Source of the DNA: Chlorops oryzae
Lineage: Eukaryota > Arthropoda > Insecta > Diptera > Chloropidae
Length of the DNA stretch: 64,000 nt
Assembly (NCBI GenBank): GCA_020466095.1
Contig: CM035806.1
Location: 146,694,167 to 146,758,166, forward strand
Reading direction: 5' to 3'
The notes beneath the pieces are model-generated. The model saw only the letters and a program-made list of their open reading frames with translations. It did not search any database and was not told the DNA's origin. Positions 48,966 to 58,881 of the stretch are shown one piece after another. Made by a program: the position numbers and the translations under genes. Each line of letters opens with the position of its first letter. Within the stretch, counting starts at the first letter, position 1.

Positions 48966-50687
48966 ATACATATATTATATATTTTTCAACTAATCCATTG
49001 GAAACGAAATAACTACAGCTGTGTTCAATAAAACAGCAGTGTTTGCAATCAGTATACATATGTACATAAAGCTTCCGAATGAAGATACTGCTGTTAGGCA
49101 TTGCTCTAATATTGCTCTAATACAATGACGTCACAATATACATCGTAAGCTTCTGCATAAGAGTGGCCAAAACGTGTTTATCTTAATGAAAATTTAATAT
49201 TGAACAATTTCAAATTTCAAAATTTCAAATTTCAAATTTTTGAAATTAATACAGTTTTCAACGTTTTCAATTGCAACAGAATTGAATAAATTAGCTTGGA
49301 GTAGTTCAGTTCAGCTTTTTTTGTTTTTTCATATATATTTTGGGATATAAATTCTAATTTATTTATTTTATTTTTTATTTTTTTTATATATATGTATAAA
49401 AAGGTCTGAATGAAGAAGAAAAATTAATCGAAAAATTGCAAACGTACATTGGTTGTGTTGCTCTTAAATCACTTAGTAACTGTAGCTTTGCTAAAAATGC
49501 AATATTTAAAGAAAATGAATACTTATGCTTGTTTTTTGTTTTTTTTTTTTTCTTAAATCCATATTTAAGTTATGAAGCCGATGCACACCATTGTCCCTTA
49601 ATCGTTTATGTTTTTATTTTGGACAAAATAAAAATAAAAACCAACAACTTACCCGTTTGGCATACAAGCACTTACAACAAAATGTTAAATTATTTAAAAA
49701 GATTGTGTTTTTTTTTTGGTGTTCTTGGTTTGAAAATTTCCCTTGAGGATTTACTTTCAAAAGTGCACACACTTATGGACCTGACTTTGTGTTACTGATA
49801 TTGAGTGTGTGTATTGGATTTGACTAGACTGATTTTTTAATTAATTTTTTTTTTTTTTTTGAGATGCCTATTGCAAAACGGTCTTTAAATTCGAATTCAA
49901 TTTTAAATTAATGAAATTATTTAAAATAACATCAGGGGGATTACTTAAAAATCTTTTTTTGAATTCTATATTTTGGAGAAAATAAATTTTTAATCTCTGC
50001 TTTTAATTTTGTTCAAAATTTGGTTTGGTTGGTTAATTTGTTAAACGAAAATGAAGAAAACCAAAAATCACGAATTTTTTTTATTTCCGTAACTTGGTCC
50101 GCTGTAGGAAATTTCCGAAATGAACAAAAATTTTGCTGCGCCCTTTGAAAGCACAAAATATTCACTAAGTTTCGTATCGTCATGTTGAGACATACAAAAG
50201 ACTTTCAAACGAAATCTATTTATTATAATTAAATTAAGGTTTTTCATTGTCCATTTCTCTCTCTCTCTCTCTCTTTCCTCTGTCTGTCTGTCTGTCTATT
50301 TTCTATCGCTGGATTTCGTCACTTCCTATTCAAAAAACGAATTCTTATGTCATGTCAACGAGCGAACCGCTAGACATGTTATGTATGCAAACATTTTGAA
50401 GAAAGCTTTAAAAATCATCACCAGCACAGGAATTTTTTTCATTCGTCCTTGGCTTAGCATTCAGCTTAATATATGTATGTACCTATGTTTTTGTAGTTTT
50501 GGTTCCTTAAAGCAGAGCAAGAAATGCGCCCGTGAAGTATTATTTTACCTAATGAATCAATAAAGAGAAACCTTTTAAAAGTCAATGTCAATTCTTGCAC
50601 CCCGATGATACATTTGAAACGCGACGACGCAATCATTTGTGCGGCTTTTCAAGTGCAGCTGAAATTCAATTTTCAACTGTTCACACC

Positions 50688-51270
50688 CCAGCGGGAAATG
50701 TCCCGCGGAGATCCCCGATGATGTCCTAGTGACTTCGGAGCCGGAATGCATGCTATTTCCGGTGACACTTTGTATGACATTTACACAGGAGCTGACAGGG
50801 ATTTCAGCGGTGACATTATCACCGGGAGATTAGAAAATGTCACTGGTCATGCTAGGGGATGCGATTGCGAAAAAAGGATTTGAGAGCAGCAACATTGCTC
50901 TTTTCTCTCTAAATGTCAATTTATAGAAACCAGTTTGATGATAACTCTCTTCTTTGCCTTCTCTTTGGATATTTCGCAATATTTAAAAAATCTATTTTTA
51001 ACAATTTTTGTTCGCCTCAGCCAGGGATCGAACCCGTGATCTTCGGATTCTGAGTCGAGCACTCATCCCCTACGCCACTTCATGCTAACGTTCAACTGAC
51101 GCTAGAACCTTATCTAAGATTTCAATAGCCAATGAGAGTCAAGCACATGAACAGCATCCCTCCACGATGACATGTCCTCCAAGATGTCACACATGACAAT
51201 GTCACCTATGTATATGTCATCGATGACATCACTGATGTCATTGTCATGCAGGAGATAATTTCCCGCTGGG
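50688..51270. mobile_element. Inverted-repeat element with CCCAGCGGGAAAT ends
   Basis: The 13-base inverted termini (left CCCAGCGGGAAAT, right ATTTCCCGCTGGG) lie near flanking actgttcac and actgttcgt, a likely 7-9 bp target duplication. The interior has many ATGTCA/TGACAT words in both orientations (subterminal repeats) and a tRNA-like stretch. The small minus frame 51114-51323 is not a recognisable transposase. Superfamily is uncertain. Confidence 0.65.
51014..51085 (-). other. Degenerate tRNA-like sequence
   Basis: The minus strand carries an A-box-like TGGCGTAGGGG, a D-arm that can pair (GCGT/GTGC), an anticodon-loop-like CTCAGAA, a B box GGGTTCGATCC, and a weak acceptor pairing. The anticodon stem does not pair properly. 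It is probably a tRNA pseudogene or SINE head captured by the surrounding element, not a working tRNA. Confidence 0.4.
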
Positions 51271-52648
51271 ACTGTTCGTCTGTATTCGCATTTATGCACT
51301 GATATGGCGTTGTATGGAAACACAGCGACATGGGCTTCATACTAAAGAAACAAAATAACTGCTATTTTTCCAAGGAAACTATTTTTTCAAAGGACACAAT
51401 ACGATCCTCCATTCTTCACCCCACTGACTTTTCTTGGCATACTTATCAACATATAATTGTATTCAGACATTGGTATGTCGTTCAAACTATTGAATAAGAT
51501 ATGTCTGTATATATAACCAAGTTAGTCAAAAACGAATGCAAGGAACAAAATATTGTTCTAGAAGCTAATTCATTGTTATACTATTCGTAATAAATGGAGC
51601 TATAAGAGCAAAGCTTTTCAAAAAAATGAAAAAAGAAAGGGAACTACGATTTAAAAAATTTTTTTTTTTAATAACACAATTGAAGACCTTCTATAGAAGT
51701 TCAAAAAATAGAGCGGAACAGAAAATTCTTTGGACTCAACCGTTGAATGTGCAAGAAGAAAATTTCAAAAAAACCAAACAAAAATTAAATAAAATAATTT
51801 CAAAATATTTATTGCTGAAAAACATAACGAACCAACCAACCAAAACTACAGAACGCTACATACGTATATGTATGCATAATTTCCATTTGACTGTCATCAA
51901 TCTAAGATCTAACTAAATTGGTTCGCATCGGGTTACTTAAATTAAGTATGTAAGTAAATAATTCAAACTACCAGCCACTAATTCATTCAATTATATCTCT
52001 TTTTCAAAAATCATTTCCCAATTTCAATTCTAAGTTTCTTTTGCTATCATAAGAAATTCAATTTGATTCAATCGCTTCAGTCGTTTGTGTGTTATATTTA
52101 AAAAAATTTTTTAATTTTTTAATTTTTTCCAAATTTTTTCCAAATTTTTTTTTTTGATTGTTTCTTCTTTGGCTCGGAATGTTTATGAAATGGACTTTTT
52201 ATTAAGATACACACCAATTTTGCTATACGAGATTTTCTTGAAATTCGTTTAACTGGCAATGAATGTGGCATTTGCATACAAAAAGCCTTTGGAAAATCAA
52301 AATTTTATAGGTGTAATGAAAAATAAACGATATATGAAAATAAAAGTATATATATATATGTATGTATTTTTTTATTTTTTTTTTCATACATTTAACGCAA
52401 ATAATAAAAAAAAAACTAAATACGTGGTAGATAATTCCAAAAGGTTTTAAATCAAACATAAATTTTAAGACTGTCTTTTTCATAAATAATTATTTGTCTG
52501 TTTCTTTTCTGCAAGATCTCATGAAGTGATTTGATCACATAACACATAAATACATAAAACTAAACGGGTAGGTAAATATATATACTATGTATATATTTAC
52601 TACTTTTATAGACAAAAAAAAAAAAAGCGGAGCTTTAAAGACACTCAC

Positions 52649-52729
52649 CAATAGTTGAAATGGTTGAAACCCTCTCAAATGTCGACTCCGTAGTCGAATG
52701 TAGTGTCCTAACAGTATCGGCGAGATGAT
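52649..52729 (-). CDS. Ank2: Small ankyrin tail exon, 27 codons
   Basis: The acceptor CGTTTTAAG|AT and donor ACTATTG|GTGAGTG give an 81-base phase 1-1 exon. It encodes a Thr/Ser-rich peptide: a split Asp codon, then HLADTVRTLHSTTESTFE and RVSTISTI. The donor is strong and the acceptor is weaker (short pyrimidine tract). The exon sits between a mobile-element cluster (right) and the long intron (left). A competing acceptor TGTTAG 21 bases further in would put the rest out of frame with the neighbours, so I prefer the first. No domain is recognised. Confidence 0.7.
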
Positions 52730-52820
52730 CTTAAAACGATTTAAGAAATATTTTCAATTTTTTAATGATTTTTGTGCACTCGGCGCATTTTCGTCTACAT
52801 ATGTACATTAAGGTGGATCG

Positions 52821-53700
52821 TTTTGTTCGACAATCAGCTCTATCTCCTCTTTTGTTCATATTAGTTATGGATTCAATTACCGAAGACCTACAAATATCAC
52901 CTCCCTGGACGTTACTATATGCAGATGACGTTCTTCTTGCCTCAACCAATAAAAACAACTTACATCAACAAGTACAAGACTGGCATGATAGATTATCTAT
53001 GTTTGGACTACGTTTGAATGTCGGGAAAACAGAATACATGACAACAGACAATTGCGAAGCAGGGACCATCAAAATAAATAACACTGACCTACCAAGGACG
53101 GAAAAATTTAAATATTATATCTTGGGTCGACACTTTCTGCTGACGGGACGATCACTCGCGAAGTTACTGAGAGATTTAACGCCGCTTGGCTTAAGTGTGG
53201 CGTTCAACGACTGGTGTTATGTGCGATAAAAAGATAAGCGACCGCTTAAAATCCAAAATTTACCGCACAGTCATCAGGCCAGTCGATCTTTATAGTACCG
53301 AATGTCTACCAGCAACGAAAGTAACAGAAAGAAAGGTTAGTGTTATGGAAACAAAGATGCTTCGCTGGATATCCGGACTCACTCGTCTTGATCATGTCCC
53401 AAAACGTAGACATCCGTAGACGCTATGGAGTTGCGCCAATTATTGGGAAAATGCGAGAAGCAAGGCTACGCTGGTATGGACACGTCCTGAGAGCAAATGA
53501 GGAGACTTTGGCAAAGAAAGGCTACGCACTGGAAATTCAAGGTTGCAGAAAACGGGGGCGTCCGAAACAGCGCTGGATGGACACAATAAAATGGGACCTA
53601 GAGGCTGTAGGACTTACCTCGGATGGTGCAACCGATAGAACAAAATGGAGGAACTGGTCGCGTTTTGCGGACCCCGGGATAGACCGGGATAGTTAAGCAC
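52821..53700 (+). mobile_element. RTE-like LINE fragment (reverse transcriptase 3' half), dead
   Basis: Three overlapping plus-strand frames show the reverse transcriptase core YADDVLL (52918-52938), then GLRLNVGKTEYM, then a C-terminal segment RLRWYGHVLRANEETLAKKG and RKRGRPKQRWMDTI typical of RTE-clade LINEs in animals. At least two frameshifts separate the parts, and the 5' half with the endonuclease is absent. It sits antisense to the ankyrin gene in an intron. Confidence 0.8.
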
Positions 53701-53839
53701 GCAAGAAAAAGAAGTTTTGTTCGACAAAAAAAATAGAAATTGCCCTAGTGAATTAAGAATCTACATTTTTTTTTTTTTTTGGAGAAAGAATGCCCATTGA
53801 ACCATAATAATAATATGGAGCGTGAATCTGCCCAAATGC

Positions 53840-54260
53840 TAGCACTGCGGCCCAGATGACCTATTGCGCCAAGATTTACTATTTTTATGAAAAGCCCCTC
53901 ATAGCTCTCCTAATAAAGTCCAGAATCGCCTCTGGAGAAGAATTTGTCCTAATGACAGAAATTCCAAATGGAATACATTTCTTTTGTGATGTACTAAGGC
54001 AGGACATTCGCAAAGAATGTGCAAAGTTGTTTCCTCGTCTTCGAGTCATAATCTGCATTCCGAATTATCGGAAAGGCGGAGTTTGTGCATGTGATACTTA
54101 AGCCCAAAATGGCCAGTAAGAAAACCCGTAAGCAATCTTATGCTATCTTTTGAAAGCCTTCTTGTGCCTGATCCATATATACCTGCACCAGTCCCGTTAT
54201 CCATTTTTGATCCATCGGTGTACCAAATCAAGCATTTGGGTATTGAACCATAGGTCAAAC
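53840..54260 (-). mobile_element. LINE RNase H fragment, degenerate
   Basis: The minus strand encodes CLIWYTDGSKMDNGTGAGIY, an RNase H start with the catalytic Asp in YTDGS. After a stop near 54047 comes a Cys/His tail resembling EETTLHILCECPALVHHKR. This arrangement is typical of jockey/I-group non-LTR elements with an RNase H domain. Stops and truncation show it is dead. Confidence 0.75.
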
Positions 54261-54784
54261 CCGAACTTTTTCCTTCCGCTTTTCAAAAAGAAGGCACATC
54301 TTAAATATGCCTGAAAGCATGTTGCAAATTATTGAAATTTCTACCTAATCAAAAATGTTTTTACATTGAATTTTTCTTATTTTGATTCTTAGCATAATTT
54401 TAGGCATGAGAAATAATAAAATTTTGCTTGAAAAATCATCATAAATTGGCCATTTTTAGATAGTTATTAAATAAAATATAAAATTTTTTCAACTGCCCGA
54501 GTTTTGAGGGACGTTGAAGTGATTATTTCTCTGCTTTTTGAGATGTTTTCATCAACAATGATGACCAAGATAAGTCGAATATGGCATGAAAAACCTTTAT
54601 TTGCAAAAGCGGAAGGTTAAAACTCACATTTGATCTATAGGTTCTTCGGCATAATTATTAAGTATGGGCAACAGAATTATATTCTGCTAGGGAAATTGGA
54701 GGTTAAAAAATCGATCCACCTTAATGTACATACATGCATACATAATACAACATTATGATTTAATGTTTTTGAAACTAAAATTAC

Positions 54785-54886
54785 CTTTTTGCTCGGGAGC
54801 AGAACGCAATGGCTCTTCCTCGGTTCTTTCACTTTTAGTATCAATTGGAGTTGGCGGAGGCGTTTGTGAATGCGGTATATCTGACT
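54785..54886 (-). CDS. Ank2: Small ankyrin tail exon, 34 codons
   Basis: The acceptor is TTTTGGTCTTCAG|AG and the donor is CAAAAAG|GTAATT, phase 1 on both sides, 102 bases. It encodes a Pro/Glu-rich peptide beginning with a Glu completed by the split codon, then SDIPHSQTPPPTPID and ending RSAPEQK. It lies 110 bases after the previous exon. No domain is recognised. It is probably a spacer or phosphorylation segment of the disordered tail. Splice sites and frame fit well; usage is inferred. Confidence 0.75.
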
Positions 54887-54996
54887 CTGAAGACCAAAAT
54901 AGCGAGGGTGCAAAAAAAAAATATATATAGGGAGAAAGAGAAAGAATTTTACATAATTTCAAAACAAAAATATTAAGGAAAAATTATGAGTATTAC

Positions 54997-57689
54997 CTTT
55001 CATCTTCACTTCATCGCTGATTTCAATTAGTCCTTCACTCATTTTCTTCGTTATGCTATCTTGAACTGATTTACAAAACTCTGCATCGGTTAAGGACTTG
55101 CGAGGTTCAATCGATATGGGAACCGATAATTCGTCATCAGCTCTAGTTTCTTCCTCAATTTTTGTCGGCAATTGTGAACGTTTTTCCATTCCCAAGAAGT
55201 CTTCAGTCGTTTTAATGGCATCTAATGGAGGTTTCTGTACTGCGGTAGTCGTAGCAACAGCAGCAGATATAGCAGTTTTCGGATCACGGCTAACAATGGC
55301 ATCATCTTCAGTAGGTTTCATCGACTTTTCCATTACCTTCTTATTGTCCTTTTCTTCCATTGGCAATGTTGACATTTTGCTAATTGTATCTGTATGCGAG
55401 GACTTAAAGGAGAATTTATTTTCAAATTTATCATCGGGTAATGATGACTGCATTAAGTCAACTTCTTTGATTGGAGCGGCCATTTCGATACCATCTTCAG
55501 CTCGTCGGATTTCAGTTGTAGTCGTCTCTTTAATATGAGACCGCATAGAGTCGACTAGATCGACGTCTATTTTCGTCTTTTCGTCTTTCCTTAGAATGGG
55601 CAATTGGGATTGCTGTTCGAAATTCAAGAAATCATGTGTCATCCTAATGGAATCAAGAGGCGCTGTTGTTGCGAATTCAACATCAACTATTTTAGGATCT
55701 TTAGAAGTGGTCGTTTCGATTGAATCCTTTGCAAGCGTTTGTATTTTTGTCGATTTATCTTCTTTGGAGAGGTCCACTTTGCTGGACGCATCCGTTGAGG
55801 GTTTTGGAATTTCTGCTGTCAAAGCAGTTGGTTTAAGTTGTGTTTGTTGCTCAATGGCAATAAAATCATGCGTTAGCTTCCTGGCATCAACCGATGTAAT
55901 TGTTGGTATTTTTGTAGGTATCTTAGAGCTGATTTCTACTCCAGTGGATGACTGTTGTTTGCACTTTTTGGGGTTTCCGGCTTTTGTGCCGCAACCACTT
56001 CACGTTCGAATCCAGTAAGTGTTGCTGCTGTTGGTGCCATTGTTGCGGTTACAGTCTTAGCAAGACTCTCTGTTTCTTTCGCAGTCGTAGTTGTACTCGG
56101 TTTCGATGGAACAGGTAATTGGGATTTTTGTTCTGTAGCAAGAAAACCGGAAGTTAGCTTTTTCACCTCGGTTGTTGTCATCTTTGGACTATCGTCTTTA
56201 GCTGTGATATCGCTATCTATTGCAGCTTTCGGAACTGTCGTTGGGACAATCTCAGTTAAGGATTTTCGATGTTCAATTGTTGGAACGGCTGTCATTATCT
56301 CAGTTGTTGCTATGACTAAATCATCGGTGATTTTATGATCTCTTGGCTGTGGTATTTCTACGAATGGCTGTAATTTTTGTTCCATACTAAGGAAATCATC
56401 AGTTAGGGTTCGCATTTCGGAATCTGTTTGCTTTTTGCCCATTGCTAATGCATTTTCTGCATCTGAAGTTTTTCTTGGCGCTGCCGATGGAGCTGGAGCT
56501 GGAGCTGGAGCTGTCGTTGTCGTTGTTATTGTTGTGGTTGTAGTCTTCATTTGTTGTTGTTGTTGCTGTTGTTCCGTTTGTTCCACAACTCGTTTTGGAA
56601 TTTTCGATATCGGTCCTTTGTGTTCCGTGCCATGGAATTCATATTTAACTTGTTTCGCCTCAAAATCAGCAATTTTCTCATCAATTTTCGATTCGACTTT
56701 TTCAATTTTCTTCACATCAATTGGCTTTGGTAGGGCCGAGTCCTTAAGAGTCTTAATTGTTTCACTAACCTTAACCGATTCCGACACTCTATGGTCTTTA
56801 GCTAAATCGATTGGTTTGTCATCGCTCGAAGAGCTAGTCGATTCGAACGATGAAACGATGGATCCAACTTTTTTGCTAATTTTTTCAGTTGTGATCGTTT
56901 CGGTGGTAGTCTTTTCCATTACATTTTCGGTATGCTCAACTTTTTCCTTTTCCTTCCCTTTCTCTCTTTCTTTCTCCTTTTCTTTTTCTTGTTCCTTCTC
57001 TTTCTCTTTTTCTTTTACTTTCTCCTTTTCTTTCTCCTTTTCTTTTTCCTTTTCCTTTTCTTTTTCCTTCTCTTTCACTTCCTCTACAAATTTTTCCTTT
57101 ATTGAATGAACCGGTAATTGTGCCTTCTTCTCAGCATTGATGAAATCATCAGTTATTTGCCTTGTCTCTTTTGCGGTTGACTTCTCGAATGATGTTATAT
57201 CTTGAACGATTTTCAAATTATCAACATCGCCAGAAGTTTTTAAGAGTTCGGACATAGCTTGTTCTTCCTCTTCTTCAGAGCTACGACCGGATGTTTTCAG
57301 CTTATGCGTCAGCTCCTTATCGAAATCGCTTTTACTCACTTCGACCGCATCCATTTTGCCCATTTTCATTTTAATAACCTGTTCTGGCACAACGGTTGAC
57401 TTAACTATATTATCCGTTGGTAGTTGCATCATTATCTCCGATTCATGTATGGCCTTCTTGTCTTCAATAAGGCTCTTACGCTTAATTTCCGTTATCTCTT
57501 TGGTGATTTCCTTTTTCTGAGAGGATGCTGGTATTTGACGTTCAATCGATAAACGTTTGACGATTTTCTCACGTCTTTCGGCGACCGTGCGCTTTGCTGT
57601 CTCTTCATCGGATTCGGACTCTTCGATTTCCTTCTCTTCGGCGGAATACTTTATCTCCTCACGTTCGTGAATTTGCTGTATCCGTTTAC
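54997..57689 (-). CDS. Ank2: Ankyrin post-death-domain tail exon with one probable frameshift
   Basis: The acceptor CATCTAG|GT and donor ATGAAAG|GTAATA are both phase 1. The start continues the death-domain exon in frame (KRIQQIHEREEIKYSAEEKE). The protein is low-complexity and likely disordered. It has a Lys/Glu-alternating stretch of about 45 residues (56935-57085) that could form a single charged helix, a Gln run near 56555-56575, and an Ala-Pro run. A motif of the form DF-[LI]-x-x-E-[QK]-x-x-Q-L-P recurs six times. The reading frame breaks near 55965-55969: the upstream frame runs into TAG at 55936-55938, while the downstream frame is open to the donor. Exon length is one base short of a multiple of three for phase 1-1, which supports a single lost A in an A5 run. 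Function beyond being an ankyrin tail is unknown. Confidence 0.85.
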
Positions 57690-57787
57690 CTAGATGCGCA
57701 ATATATGTATATATTTAATATAATATATATATATGTATATCATTTAAATGCAATAAAAAAAAAAATATGTATACTCAATTCACTTAC

Positions 57788-58626
57788 TTTCTTGTCGGAC
57801 AAGCTCTTCAACGGATTCGGAATTCTTCATAATATCTGTATCATCGAAGTCGTGTGAATGCGATAGACGTCCGCTCTTGCATTTCTTCATAATATCCTCT
57901 CGGCCGATACTCTTTAGAGCAGCTTCCAGCGCTTGAATATCATAATTTGATTTATCCTTATAGAGACGTATCATACTTTGCGCTTGTCTGGCAATACTAT
58001 CCGTATGCTGATTTATGATTTCATCAATCTCTTCGGTACTTATGCCGATTACCGGTGCCAACTGTATCCAATCCTTTCCCAATAAATTCGATAGATCTAC
58101 AATGCGAATATCGCCGATATAATGATCATTTTGATGTTTACTCATGCTAAATAACGATGAACGATATGAGCTCGTGATCTTATCCGAAAAGGCTGTCATC
58201 GTGTCGGGTATGACAGCTTCCGGTAGGACAATATTTAAAATGCATATTGGATGCTGCGGTGGTTCGCCTTTCGCAATTTTCGGCTCTTTCATAAATAACG
58301 TTCGTCCAACAATATCGGCATGTTGATCCTTTACGCGCACCGTAAATGGCAGGCGATTCTCACGGAATGCCTTAAATGGTAATTGCAATTGTTCGCCGGA
58401 TTTTGTGACCGGCACCAGATTTCCAGCCATTTCGATAAATTGCGGTTTACCCTCAAGGACTTCAACATTACGACTCTTCGCGACCTCGGTAAAGAGTTCC
58501 ATTTTCTCTAAAGTCTTATCCTCACGATCGTCGGTCATACAGAAAACTCGTAATCGTGCTTCGTACGGCTCGATCTTCTTCGCAAACACAACGAATTTCG
58601 CCATAAATGGAACGTGTATGACTTCC
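57788..58626 (-). CDS. Ank2: Ankyrin exon: UPA domain and death domain
   Basis: The acceptor TTTTAG|G completes the Lys codon begun in the previous exon, and the donor is GAAA|GTAAGTG (phase 1). The exon gives about 280 residues. Residues 1-137 continue the UPA domain ([51 protein letters not shown]). Residues about 174-250 form a death domain of six-helix type ([46 protein letters not shown]). A short acidic linker follows, ending VEELVRQE. The order UPA then death domain is diagnostic of ankyrins. The ATG inside MAKF is not a start: the splice acceptor and homology both continue upstream of it. Confidence 0.95.
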
Positions 58627-58721
58627 CTAAAATGACATCGAATCGAAATGGATCGAATTAAGCGAAATGGATTTAATATCTAACTAGCAAACTAACTAAC
58701 TAACTGCATAACTGAACTTAC

Positions 58722-58881
58722 TTGTAGAGTTCGGTGGCCATTTTTGTTGCTTCGGATATATTTCGACAGTCCATTAACCAAAATCTGGCCGAAACTGTTG
58801 TTGTAAAGGACACACAATCGTTGACGAAAGTAAGCGGTGTTGAGCCTGTAACATCCTCCCACTGAGCACGCGATGGACCAC
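58722..58881 (-). CDS. Ank2: Ankyrin exon: end of ZU5 / start of UPA domain
   Basis: Read on the minus strand, this 160-base exon has an acceptor ending ..CGAAG before GTGGTCC (phase 1) and a donor CTCTACAA|GTAAGTT (phase 2). It encodes about 53 residues including [18 protein letters not shown] and [16 protein letters not shown]. These are hallmark blocks where the second ZU5 domain of ankyrins passes into the UPA domain. In ankyrins the ZU5-ZU5-UPA supermodule binds beta-spectrin under the plasma membrane. The ankyrin repeats and first ZU5 must lie beyond the right edge. The exon joins in frame, across a 95-base intron, to the exon at 57788-58626. The family call is firm. Ank2 is preferred over the other insect ankyrin because of the giant downstream tail exons. 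Confidence 0.9.

Larger units (their letters stand above)
44805..52648 (-). other. Intron, 7.8 kb, rich in mobile elements
   Basis: It separates the 27-codon exon from the giant exon. It carries TA and CT microsatellites (45080-45180, 45331-45610, 50258-50300), two hAT-like elements and a third inverted-repeat element (listed separately). I searched for phase-1 minus-strand exons and found none convincing. Confidence 0.65.
52801..54731. mobile_element. Composite element bounded by 20-base inverted repeats with TTAA
   Basis: ATGTACATTAAGGTGGATCG at 52801-52820 is repeated perfectly in inverse orientation at 54712-54731. TTAA lies at the same place in both, so the mobile unit could run from GGTGGATCG to CGATCCACC with a TTAA duplication, as in piggyBac-type insertions. 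Inside are an RTE-like LINE fragment and an antisense RNase H LINE fragment. Confidence 0.6.
52730..54784 (-). other. Intron filled by mobile-element fragments
   Basis: A 2.05 kb intron between the 27- and 34-codon exons, almost wholly occupied by the composite element described at 52801-54731. Confidence 0.7.

Noticed and set aside
49436..49798. 120-codon plus frame in the large intron
   Set aside because: It contains T-run-encoded Phe stretches and no conserved motif; consistent with chance in AT-rich intron.
51014..51085. Functional tRNA gene
   Set aside because: The anticodon stem does not pair and the acceptor stem is weak, so only a tRNA-like remnant is supported.
56435..57109. 224-codon plus-strand frame rich in Val, Phe and Ser
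   Set aside because: It is the antisense of the Lys/Glu, Gln and Thr tracts of the ankyrin exon on the minus strand.
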